This document shows positions 6,848 to 12,988 of a stretch of 18,110 bases of DNA, in pieces. The notes under the pieces were generated by a model. That model ran no database searches. It worked only from the letters and a program-made list of their open reading frames with translations, and was not told the origin of the DNA. The stretch lies in contig DEKW01000018.1 of assembly GCA_002354055.1 (NCBI GenBank), positions 1-18,110 of the forward strand, given 5' to 3'. Within the stretch, counting starts at the first letter, position 1. The number at the start of each line of letters is the position of its first letter. The translations under genes and the position numbers were made by a program. Origin of the DNA: Bacteroidales bacterium UBA2712 (GTDB lineage: Bacteria; Bacteroidota; Bacteroidia; Bacteroidales; Paludibacteraceae).

Positions 6848-8292
6848 TTCAGCAACAAGGCAGTAACCGGGTGTATTCCCGTGTGACGGATGAGCAAGGC
6901 CGTTCGGTCATCCGTGTGGAAGGCACGAACCGCGATGAGAACCGCGCGTTCATCTATATGGCGCGGCATTTTCACAAACTGGGTCTGCCCGTGCCCGAAC
7001 TCTACACCGTCAGCGATGACGAGATGACTTATACCCAGGAGGATCTGGGCGATACGCTGCTTTTCGACGCGATCAAAAATGGTCGTGAGACGGGTCATTT
7101 CAATGAGACGGAACGCACCTTATTAGAACGCACGTTACGCGCGCTCGCGCATATACAGTTGGAAGGCGCAAAAGATTTTGACTGGAGTATCTGTTTCCCG
7201 GTGCCCGAAATGGACGAACGTGCCATCCGTTGGGACCTCAATTATTTCAAGTACTGCTTTCTCAAAGGCACCAAAATCGAGTTCTCCGAGCCGAAGTTAG
7301 AGGATGATTTCGACCGTTTAGTCTTTAATCTTTTAGCGAGAGAATCGAGCGGTCTTTCAACTTTCAACGTTCAACCTTCAACGTTTCTCTACCGTGATTT
7401 CCAGAGCCGCAATGTGATGATCAAAGACGGCAAGCCGTATTTCATTGATTTTCAGGGCGGCCGCAAAGGCCCGACGCAGTATGACGTAGCCTCCTTCCTC
7501 TGGCAGGCAAAAGCAAATATCCCAGCCTCTCTCCGCGAAGAACTGATTGATGCCTATCTGGACGAATTATTTTCTGTACTCTGTCAGCAAAGCGGTCTGT
7601 GTTCAGTCAGCAAAGCGCTCTTCCAATCGGAGTGGCGCGCCGCACTCCCGCATTTCGTCCTCCTGCGCACGCTTCAGGTCCTCGGCGCGTACGGCTACAG
7701 AGGATATTTTGAGCGCAAACCCCATTTCCTGGAGTCCATTCCCAACGCCCTGATCAACCTTGAAGAGATTTTTACCCAAAACCCGGAATTGCAGCAAGAA
7801 TATCCGACACTCTTCTTACTCTCCAAATACCTTCCTAGAACGACGGTCAAACGACGGTCAACCGACGGTCAAAGCCAATGTCAAGCCCTTGTAGTTACCA
7901 TTTATTCTTTCTCCTTCAAGCGCGGAATCCCTGCGGATGAGTCCGGAAACGGCGGCGGGTATGTCTTCGATTGCCGCAGTACTCACAACCCCGGAAAATA
8001 CGACGAATACAAGGCTCTCACGGGGCTCGATCAGCCGGTGATAGATTTCTTGGAGAAAGACGGTGAGATACTGACGTTCCTGAATTCGGTATATGCCTTG
8101 GTGGATCATCATGTGGAGCGCTTTCTCGAGCGTGGTTTTGACCATCTGCAGGTCGCTTTCGGTTGTACCGGGGGCCAGCATCGCTCTGTCTATTGCGCCG
8201 AACATCTGGCGGCACACCTCAAAGAGAAATACAACATCCGCATTCATCTCATCCACCGCGAACGCGGCATAGACAAATGCCTAAATGAATAA
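6844..8292 (+). CDS. amgK: AmgK-like sugar kinase fused to a RapZ C-terminal domain
   Basis: A 482-residue two-domain protein. Residues 1 to about 335 are an aminoglycoside-phosphotransferase-like kinase with the catalytic loop YRDFQSRN (D185, N190) and the metal-binding FIDFQGG (D202), followed by YDVASFLWQAK. This pattern is that of AmgK, the anomeric kinase making MurNAc-1-P/GlcNAc-1-P in peptidoglycan recycling. Residues about 346-482 match the C-terminal half of RapZ, with GCTGGQHRSVYCAEHL (G440-L455), the domain that in E. coli RapZ binds glucosamine-6-phosphate and RNA. The RapZ N-terminal ATPase half is absent. The next gene is a MurU-like uridylyltransferase, supporting the salvage role. 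Two simple repeats lie inside the gene: 7354-7383 just before the catalytic loop, and 7841-7873 in the linker. The kinase family and fusion are well supported; sugar specificity and any sensing role are inferred. Confidence 0.85.
   Translation: MIQQQGSNRVYSRVTDEQGRSVIRVEGTNRDENRAFIYMARHFHKLGLPVPELYTVSDDEMTYTQEDLGDTLLFDAIKNGRETGHFNETERTLLERTLRALAHIQLEGAKDFDWSICFPVPEMDERAIRWDLNYFKYCFLKGTKIEFSEPKLEDDFDRLVFNLLARESSGLSTFNVQPSTFLYRDFQSRNVMIKDGKPYFIDFQGGRKGPTQYDVASFLWQAKANIPASLREELIDAYLDELFSVLCQQSGLCSVSKALFQSEWRAALPHFVLLRTLQVLGAYGYRGYFERKPHFLESIPNALINLEEIFTQNPELQQEYPTLFLLSKYLPRTTVKRRSTDGQSQCQALVVTIYSFSFKRGIPADESGNGGGYVFDCRSTHNPGKYDEYKALTGLDQPVIDFLEKDGEILTFLNSVYALVDHHVERFLERGFDHLQVAFGCTGGQHRSVYCAEHLAAHLKEKYNIRIHLIHRERGIDKCLNE
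7354..7383 (+). repeat. TTCAAC-type short imperfect repeat inside the kinase domain
   Basis: Four imperfect units of CTTTCAA / CTTTCAACG / TTCAAC / CTTCAACG in succession. They encode STFNVQPSTF directly before the catalytic loop (Y183). The reading frame stays open. Low-complexity TTCAAC strings of this kind recur in Bacteroidota genomes, to my knowledge. Confidence 0.7.
7841..7873 (+). repeat. Three 11-bp tandem repeats at the kinase-RapZ linker
   Basis: CGACGGTCAAA, CGACGGTCAAC and CGACGGTCAAA follow one another without gaps. Because 11 is not a multiple of 3, the unit is read in three different frames (giving TTVKRRSTDGQS), which shows that copy-number change would shift the frame of the RapZ domain. 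Confidence 0.95.
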
Positions 8293-8296
8293 ATAA

Positions 8297-8326
8297 ATGA
8301 CCAAATGGTAAATGTCCAAATGGTAC
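8297..8326 (+). repeat. Two 15-bp tandem repeats over the MurU start codon
   Basis: ATGACCAAATGGTAA (8297-8311) is followed by ATGTCCAAATGGTAC (8312-8326), 13 of 15 bases identical. Each unit contains an ATGGTA, giving two in-frame possible starts for the next gene (8305 and 8320). Confidence 0.95.
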
Positions 8327-9099
8327 ATGCTTTGATTTTTGCAGCAGGCTTGGGCACACGCCTCAAACCGCTCACCGATACGATGCCGAAGGCTTTAGTT
8401 CCCTTAGCCGGCAAACCTCTCCTGCAATGGCAGGTGGAGAAATTGCGTTATGCCGGAATCACGGATATCACCGTCAACGTGCATCATTTCCCGGATATGA
8501 TCATCGATACCATCCGTCGCAATAACGGCTGGGGATGTAATATCTCCGTCTCCGACGAACGAGATTGCCTCTTAGACACCGGCGGCGGTCTGAGAAAGGC
8601 TTGGAGAGAGGGACTGTTGAGGAAAGACAAACCGGTACTCGCCTGCAATGTGGATATTCTGAGCAATATAGACATTCGCGCGTTGATGGCAGCCTACAAT
8701 CCATCAGATTTAGGCCTTCTTGTTGTATCCGAACGTCCTACCCAGCGCTATCTCTTCTTTGATGAATACCACCGCCTGCGTTGCTGGAGAAATATAGCTA
8801 CGGGTGACTGCCGCCCGGGTATTATTGACGGAAAAAGTATCAATCTGCGTGGAGTGGATAACTGGCAGCGTCTAGCATTTTCAGGCATGCAGATACTCAG
8901 TCCCGCTTTCTTTCCTCTGCTGGAAGAGACAGCCCTGTTCTACGGGGACAAATTCTCGCTGATAGATTCCTATCTTGATGTCGTTGTCGCCAAACGAAAG
9001 GGAGAGTTGCTATCGTACATTCCGAAGGACTACAAAATGATGGATGTGGGTAAGATTGACCAGATTCAAGAGGCAGAACGCTTCGCTGAAAGCCTATGA
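8305..9099 (+). CDS. murU: MurU-like sugar-1-phosphate nucleotidyltransferase
   Basis: A 264-residue (or 259-residue) nucleotidyltransferase. The N-terminus carries the nucleotide-binding signature ALIFAAGLGTRLKPLTDTMPKAL (residues 9-31 from 8305), with R19 and K29 at the expected positions, then PLLQWQVEKLRYAGI. CNVDIL (D117) is the metal-binding aspartate region, and KFSLIDSYLDV and KMMDVGK follow near the end as in the family. Members join a sugar-1-phosphate to UTP or another NTP; directly after an AmgK-like gene the best guess is MurNAc-1-P uridylyltransferase (MurU), which feeds recycled MurNAc back to UDP-MurNAc. A mannose- or glucose-1-P enzyme is less likely but not excluded. It begins 12 bases after the previous stop. 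The start is ambiguous (8305 or 8320) because of a 15-bp duplication; 8320 fits the usual short N-terminus better. Confidence 0.87.
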   Translation: MVNVQMVHALIFAAGLGTRLKPLTDTMPKALVPLAGKPLLQWQVEKLRYAGITDITVNVHHFPDMIIDTIRRNNGWGCNISVSDERDCLLDTGGGLRKAWREGLLRKDKPVLACNVDILSNIDIRALMAAYNPSDLGLLVVSERPTQRYLFFDEYHRLRCWRNIATGDCRPGIIDGKSINLRGVDNWQRLAFSGMQILSPAFFPLLEETALFYGDKFSLIDSYLDVVVAKRKGELLSYIPKDYKMMDVGKIDQIQEAERFAESL

Positions 9100-9102
9100 C
9101 TA

Positions 9103-9130
9103 AAAAAGAGACGCGATTGCGTCTCTTTTT
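9103..9130. terminator. Bidirectional terminator between MurU-like gene and tRNA-Lys
   Basis: A perfect 12-bp stem (9103-9114 with 9119-9130) around the loop GATT, with an A-run on one flank and a T-run on the other. It works in both directions: 3 bases after the MurU-like stop (plus) and 1 base after the tRNA-Lys 3' end (minus). Confidence 0.9.
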
Positions 9131-9131
9131 G

Positions 9132-9204
9132 TGTCCCCCGAGGGACTCGAACCCTCGACCCACTGATTAAGAGTCAGTTGCTCTACCAACTGAGCTAGGG
9201 AGAC
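9132..9204 (-). tRNA. tRNA-Lys (anticodon CUU)
   Basis: On the minus strand, all arms of a 73-nt tRNA can be folded: acceptor GTCTCCC with GGGGGAC (one T-G pair), T8-A9, D arm GCTC/GAGC, anticodon arm ACTGA-CTCTTAA-TCAGT, five-base variable loop GGGTC, T arm GAGGG-TTCGAGT-CCCTC, discriminator A. The anticodon CTT reads the lysine codon AAG. The 3' CCA is not encoded. Its promoter is 55 bases upstream and a hairpin terminator begins one base after the 3' end, so this is a stand-alone tRNA gene. Confidence 0.97.
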
Positions 9205-9243
9205 AGATCGTGTTTCACGAACTGAGTCTCAAAGACTCGTCTT

Positions 9244-9320
9244 TTTCAAAAGCGGGTGCAAAGGTACTGCTTTTTTTTGACATGACCAAATTTTTTGGCA
9301 CTTTTTTTTCAAAAAAATGC
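9244..9320 (-). repeat. 77-bp tRNA-promoter cassette, copy 2
   Basis: It aligns to 34-110 with 74 of 77 identical bases. It holds the tRNA-Lys promoter and, upstream of it on the minus strand, an A/T hairpin (9298-9320: GCA-T7 paired with A7-TGC, one bulge) that might end transcription coming from the DUF6377-like gene. Confidence 0.85.
9259..9290 (-). promoter_or_regulatory. Promoter of tRNA-Lys
   Basis: On the minus strand, TTTG (9287-9290), a 20-base spacer with an A-tract and GCAG, then TACCTTTG (9259-9266). Both boxes are exact. It lies in the second copy of the 77-bp cassette also found before the tRNA at the left edge. Confidence 0.85.
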
Positions 9321-9329
9321 TTTTCGACC

Positions 9330-10865
9330 TTATTTTCCGATCTCTTGAACCCTTTGTTCGAAGGTATCGCGGTCGCCGATCGCGCTGTTCTTCACTTTCA
9401 CGCGGTAGTTGCTGATGGTGTTCGGACTGTAACACAGCAGTTCGGCAATCTTGGCGGAACTGGTGATACCGAGCAGAATCAGCGCGAAGATTCGCATCTC
9501 TACCGTCATACGCTCGCCCGGCTTGGGAGTGATCCGTCCTTCGGGTTTAAGCAGCGCGTTGAAATCCTGAACGAAACTGCCGTACAGCGAAAGGAAGGTA
9601 TCGTCGAACGAGCGATAGAAATTCTCCATCTCGCGGTCCATGAATCCTGCCGGATCTTTCTCTCCCGCCTTGCGCGCCATGGTCGTCAAGCGGCGGATAT
9701 AATCGCTATACACCTCCAGGTACCGGCAGATATACTGCTCCTTGATATGGTTGGCTGCTTTGAGTTGTCCGTTGATCGTCCGCAGCTGTTCGTTCATCAC
9801 CTTGATCTCGCTGTTGAGCGTGTGAAGACGCCTGTTCTGGTTCAGCGAGTACAACACGGCGATAACTAAAATAGCAAGGATCACTGCCAGTGTGGACAAT
9901 ACGATAATCAATATGTTGGACGACTTCCGAAGCCGCTCTTCATAACTGTTGGAGATATCGTGTCCCAAGGCGTATGTCTGTATGAATCGTGTCGGTGCAT
10001 TGAAAAGCGAAGCGTTCGTCAGCGAGTAGTCGCTGTAATGGTATGCGCGCTCCAGATCGCCGGCTTCGTAGCACTCTTTGGCTACCATCCATGACGAACC
10101 GTTATCCGTGATGCCGCATCGTACGTCCGCGATGGCGGAGCGAGTCAGCCATGTATATTGTTCGCGTTGCTGTCCCATACGCTCATACAAAGTGGAGCGG
10201 CTGTATGCCTCTATTGCGTACCGGTGCGACCATATCGGGAAAAGCGCCATGATCGAGTCGTTGATCGCTAACGCGCTTTCTAAGTCATTTGCATCGCTGG
10301 CTCTGAGAAAATTCCGGCGCAGACGGATGTGATTGTTGTACGGCGCCTGGCGCTCCATCTCGTTCAGCAACGAGTCGTAATAGAGTTGTGCCTGCGAATG
10401 GAGATAGTCTGCATAAGCGGGCATACGGCAGGCAGCATGCGCTTCTGTGTATAGCCGCCATACAGCCTCCAGCCAATCCACACTCAGCGAGTCCGGGGTG
10501 GAAGTGACATCCGGAATGATGGCAAAGCCCTCTCCGTATTTGCCGATGGACGAAGACAGTTGCACCAGACCTGTGTAGGCCTGCGTGCGGTATGGCTCCG
10601 GCGCGTCAATCAGTTTCAAGAACCACACACGGGAGCTGTCGCTCTGGAAATATTGGTACTCGCGCGCGATACGGATCTGAATAGCCTTGCTCATCGGACG
10701 GATATTACGCAGCGAGTCGATGCGCTTCTCATGCGCGTCACGGTAGAAGACCGCGCGAGAGACCTCGTTGTCATAGATGGTCAATAACGAGTCTAAGGTG
10801 GACATAGCCGATGCTACGGACGCTATGGTAGCTAAAATGATGGCGAAAAATAGACGTTTACGCAT
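9330..10865 (-). CDS. DUF6377-like membrane regulator: TPR region, transmembrane helix, coiled coil, C-terminal HTH
   Basis: A 511-residue protein. In order: signal peptide (RKRLFFAIILATIASVASA, 2-20), a helical tetratricopeptide-like sensor region (about 25-310), one membrane helix (about 318-341), a coiled coil (about 345-375), a conserved helical region (about 380-450), and a C-terminal helix-turn-helix of the LuxR type (about 453-511, with ITSSAKIAELLCYSPNTISNYRVKVK). This order matches the DUF6377 regulators common in Bacteroidales, which I recall as one-component sensors with a periplasmic TPR part and a cytoplasmic DNA-binding end. I chose 10865, not the upstream in-frame ATG at 10994, because the promoter lies between them and 10865 begins a proper signal peptide. 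Its target is unknown; the divergent aldo/keto reductase and secreted-protein genes are candidates by position only. Confidence 0.85.
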   Translation of the reverse strand: MRKRLFFAIILATIASVASAMSTLDSLLTIYDNEVSRAVFYRDAHEKRIDSLRNIRPMSKAIQIRIAREYQYFQSDSSRVWFLKLIDAPEPYRTQAYTGLVQLSSSIGKYGEGFAIIPDVTSTPDSLSVDWLEAVWRLYTEAHAACRMPAYADYLHSQAQLYYDSLLNEMERQAPYNNHIRLRRNFLRASDANDLESALAINDSIMALFPIWSHRYAIEAYSRSTLYERMGQQREQYTWLTRSAIADVRCGITDNGSSWMVAKECYEAGDLERAYHYSDYSLTNASLFNAPTRFIQTYALGHDISNSYEERLRKSSNILIIVLSTLAVILAILVIAVLYSLNQNRRLHTLNSEIKVMNEQLRTINGQLKAANHIKEQYICRYLEVYSDYIRRLTTMARKAGEKDPAGFMDREMENFYRSFDDTFLSLYGSFVQDFNALLKPEGRITPKPGERMTVEMRIFALILLGITSSAKIAELLCYSPNTISNYRVKVKNSAIGDRDTFEQRVQEIGK

Positions 10866-10886
10866 GGTGTGTAAAAATTGACGGTG

Positions 10887-10918
10887 CAAAGATACTGCTT
10901 TTTTTTGACATAACCAAA
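10887..10918 (-). promoter_or_regulatory. Promoter of the DUF6377-like regulator
   Basis: On the minus strand, TTTG (10915-10918), a 20-base spacer containing TGTCA, an A-tract and GCAG, then TATCTTTG (10887-10894). The -7 box is 22 bases before the start codon at 10865. It is one of the extended-motif promoters of this window and lies in the 251-base divergent region 10866-11116. Confidence 0.8.
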
Positions 10919-11056
10919 TCTTGGTGAAATAAATGCGTATGCAAGGGCTGTTTTTTACGTACTTTTTTTTTGCTTCCCAAAAATCATAAATCATTGAAAT
11001 TGTGTAATTTAGTATTCAAATATACGTACTTTTATGTTATACAACATGTTTGCATG

Positions 11057-11088
11057 TTTGCACATGTGCGGGAAAAACACTAATTTTG
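11057..11088 (+). promoter_or_regulatory. Promoter of the aldo/keto reductase (and possibly the following secreted-protein genes)
   Basis: TTTG (11057-11060), a 20-base spacer and TAATTTTG (11081-11088), both exact, 28 bases before the ATG at 11117. The spacer begins with the perfect palindrome GCACATGTGC (11060-11069), and the -33 box is in the second of two direct CATGTTTG repeats (11045-11060). This promoter lacks the A-tract/GCAG spacer. Confidence 0.75.
11060..11069. promoter_or_regulatory. Candidate operator palindrome in the reductase promoter
   Basis: GCACATGTGC is a perfect 10-bp inverted repeat directly after, and sharing one base with, the -33 TTTG. A protein bound here would block the promoter. 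No regulator can be assigned from the sequence. Confidence 0.35.
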
Positions 11089-11116
11089 TAACCGATTTCA
11101 AAAAATCATCAACACC

Positions 11117-12073
11117 ATGGCAAACGAATTTCCTTACAAAGCATCCTCGGATCGGTACTCACAAATGCCGGCGATCTATAGTCGTTGTGGCAAGAGTGGT
11201 GTCTTACTGCCGAAAGTCAGTTTGGGTTTCTGGCATAATTTCGGCGACGATGCGCCGTTTGAACGCAGTCGTGCTATCTGCCGTTATGCCTTTGACCATG
11301 GCGTGACGCATTTTGATTTTGCGAACAACTACGGTGTGCCGGCAGGTAGTGCAGAAGCCAATTTCGGTCGTCTGATGGATGAAGATTTCCGTCCGTACCG
11401 GGATGAGCTCTTTATCTCCACCAAGGCGGGTTATCTGATGTGGGACGGCCCTTACGGAGAGTGGGGTAGCCGCAAGTATCTTATGTCCAGTCTCGATCAG
11501 TCGCTCAAACGGATGAGGCTTGATTATGTGGACTTGTTCTACTCGCACCGCTATGACCCGAATACGCCGATTGAGGAGACGCTCCAGACGCTTGTGGACG
11601 TTGTCAAGATGGGGAAGGCGCTCTATGTCGGTATCTCCAACTGGCCGCTCGAACCCCTCAAAGCCGGTATCCAATATCTCAAGGAACACGATGTGCCGCT
11701 CTTGATCTATCAGGGCCGACTGAATATGTTAGACCATCAGCCGATTAACGAAGGAATCCTAGACCTTTGCGCTGACGCCGGGGTGGGATTCATTGCTTAT
11801 TCGCCTCTGGCACAGGGTCTGTTGACCGACCGCTATCTGAATGGTATTCCCGCAGACAGCCGCATGGCGCAGGAGCATTTCTTGAAATCCGAACGCCGCA
11901 CGCCGGAGCTCTTGGAGTACCTCCATCAGCTCGAAGCGAAGGCGCAAGCCTCCAACCGCTCTATTGCGCAAGAGGCGCTGAAATGGGTGCTGGACCAGAA
12001 GGGCGTCACTTCCGTCCTCGTCGGCGCCAGCTCCGTTGAACAACTGAAGAATAATTTACAAACGATTTTCTAA
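11117..12073 (+). CDS. Aldo/keto reductase (YghZ/Gpr-like, AKR14 type)
   Basis: A 318-residue NADPH-dependent oxidoreductase with the (beta/alpha)8 aldo/keto-reductase fold. The catalytic tetrad is visible: D67 (THFDFANNYG), Y72, K103 (ISTKAGY) and H144 (YSHRYD). GISNWPLEP and the cofactor-binding end SVLVGASSVEQLKNNL are also typical. The stretch KAGYLMWDGPYGEWGSRKYL and the opening YSRCGKSGVLLPKVSLGFWHNFG resemble the YghZ/L-glyceraldehyde-3-phosphate reductase group, including the beta-subunit-like K+ channel homologues. It probably reduces a small aldehyde in the cytoplasm; the substrate is uncertain. It has its own promoter and lies divergent from the DUF6377-like regulator. The next gene starts 14 bases after its stop with no promoter between, so co-transcription is possible although the functions look unrelated. 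Confidence 0.93.
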   Translation: MANEFPYKASSDRYSQMPAIYSRCGKSGVLLPKVSLGFWHNFGDDAPFERSRAICRYAFDHGVTHFDFANNYGVPAGSAEANFGRLMDEDFRPYRDELFISTKAGYLMWDGPYGEWGSRKYLMSSLDQSLKRMRLDYVDLFYSHRYDPNTPIEETLQTLVDVVKMGKALYVGISNWPLEPLKAGIQYLKEHDVPLLIYQGRLNMLDHQPINEGILDLCADAGVGFIAYSPLAQGLLTDRYLNGIPADSRMAQEHFLKSERRTPELLEYLHQLEAKAQASNRSIAQEALKWVLDQKGVTSVLVGASSVEQLKNNLQTIF

Positions 12074-12087
12074 AATTTAATACGCTT

Positions 12088-12966
12088 ATGAAAAAGACAT
12101 TGACTTTGTTCCTTGCATTGTTCATTGGAATGATGACGTTTGCAACGGACTGGAGCAGTATTGCTTATTTGGCGGATGGAGCCGGAGACGGCGCTTATGC
12201 CAATAAGTACAAGGTCGCGGCTGCTTTTGGTCAGAATGTGATTAACATTCAGCAACCGGGTTTTGCAGCTGCGCCGGGTATCTACACGAATTTCCCTGCC
12301 GGCATCTCTTCTTGTACGCTCAATGAGGGTGACTACGTGCTTGACGGCGCAGGAATGATTCTGTATCTGTCGGCTTTTACTGCGAAAGTAACCGCTGTGT
12401 CCGTATTAGCAGGTGGAGTCAGTTATGATTTTCAAGTCTATTTCGAGGATGGTACGGGAGAGATACCCGATGATCCGCAACCGGGAGATGACCCGCAGCC
12501 GGGAGGCGACTTGACGCCGGCTACTTATCATGGTTCAGAGGTGGTTACTTGTGCAGGTGCTGATGTAACTTTCAACTGGGCTATCACCCGTAATGCCGAT
12601 GCTACGCTGACGTTTGAACTCAAATGGTCGAGCGACATCGTTGGTTCGGTTCCGCAGGTATGTATCAATGGTGCATTTACTACGATGCCGGCGCAGGAGC
12701 GAGTAGCGCGTTTCACAACTACGGCTACTTTCGTGGACGGCGAGACGCTGAACGATACGTTCTTCTACATGGCATATGCAGGTGGTGCTGCGCGTATTGA
12801 TATCACCGGTTACACAGTAGGCGCAAGCAACGACGAACCACAGCCTATGGCGATCGAGAATATATTTAATAATGAAACGCGTACGCGCAAGGTGATTGAG
12901 AACGGAATGCTGTATATCATCAAAGATGGTGTTCGTTACAACGCCCTTGGTACTGAAATCAAATAA
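12088..12966 (+). CDS. Secreted protein with N-terminal domain, beta module and C-terminal sorting-like tail (small paralogue)
   Basis: A 292-residue exported protein without an enzymatic signature. In order: signal peptide (about 1-19), an N-terminal domain (about 21-122) also found at the start of the next gene (DWxxIxxL, then YK, FG, FP and GxxYxFxVYxEDG), a repetitive acidic/proline linker (PDDPQPGDDPQPGG, about 128-140), a beta-rich module (about 146-246, with VTFNWAITRNADATLTFEL), and a C-terminal tail (about 254-292) with RKVI, G-M-LYI, RYNALG and a final Lys. The module resembles those in the neighbour (VTLTWDTNDAGDVVITL). The tail, ending in a basic residue, is reminiscent of type IX secretion or surface-anchoring tails of Bacteroidales, but it is not the standard short type A motif. 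Probably surface-exposed or released; ligand unknown. No promoter is visible in the 14 bases before it. Confidence 0.75.
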   Translation: MKKTLTLFLALFIGMMTFATDWSSIAYLADGAGDGAYANKYKVAAAFGQNVINIQQPGFAAAPGIYTNFPAGISSCTLNEGDYVLDGAGMILYLSAFTAKVTAVSVLAGGVSYDFQVYFEDGTGEIPDDPQPGDDPQPGGDLTPATYHGSEVVTCAGADVTFNWAITRNADATLTFELKWSSDIVGSVPQVCINGAFTTMPAQERVARFTTTATFVDGETLNDTFFYMAYAGGAARIDITGYTVGASNDEPQPMAIENIFNNETRTRKVIENGMLYIIKDGVRYNALGTEIK

Positions 12967-12988
12967 CTAATCTTAAATAACTAATATT

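Noticed and set aside
7841..7873. Tandem 11-bp repeats as a possible CRISPR or attachment site
   Set aside because: The units are adjacent with no spacers, and they lie inside an open coding frame.
9210..9869. A 219-codon plus-strand open frame over the 3' part of the regulator gene
   Set aside because: It crosses the tRNA promoter cassette and is antisense to the conserved HTH region; no motif is visible.
10866..10994. A 43-residue N-terminal extension of the DUF6377-like protein from an upstream in-frame ATG at 10994
   Set aside because: The promoter (10887-10918) lies inside it and the signal peptide starts exactly at 10865, so the extension is leader DNA.
11204..11689. A 161-codon minus-strand open frame inside the aldo/keto reductase
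   Set aside because: The sense frame contains the complete catalytic tetrad; the antisense frame is a shadow.
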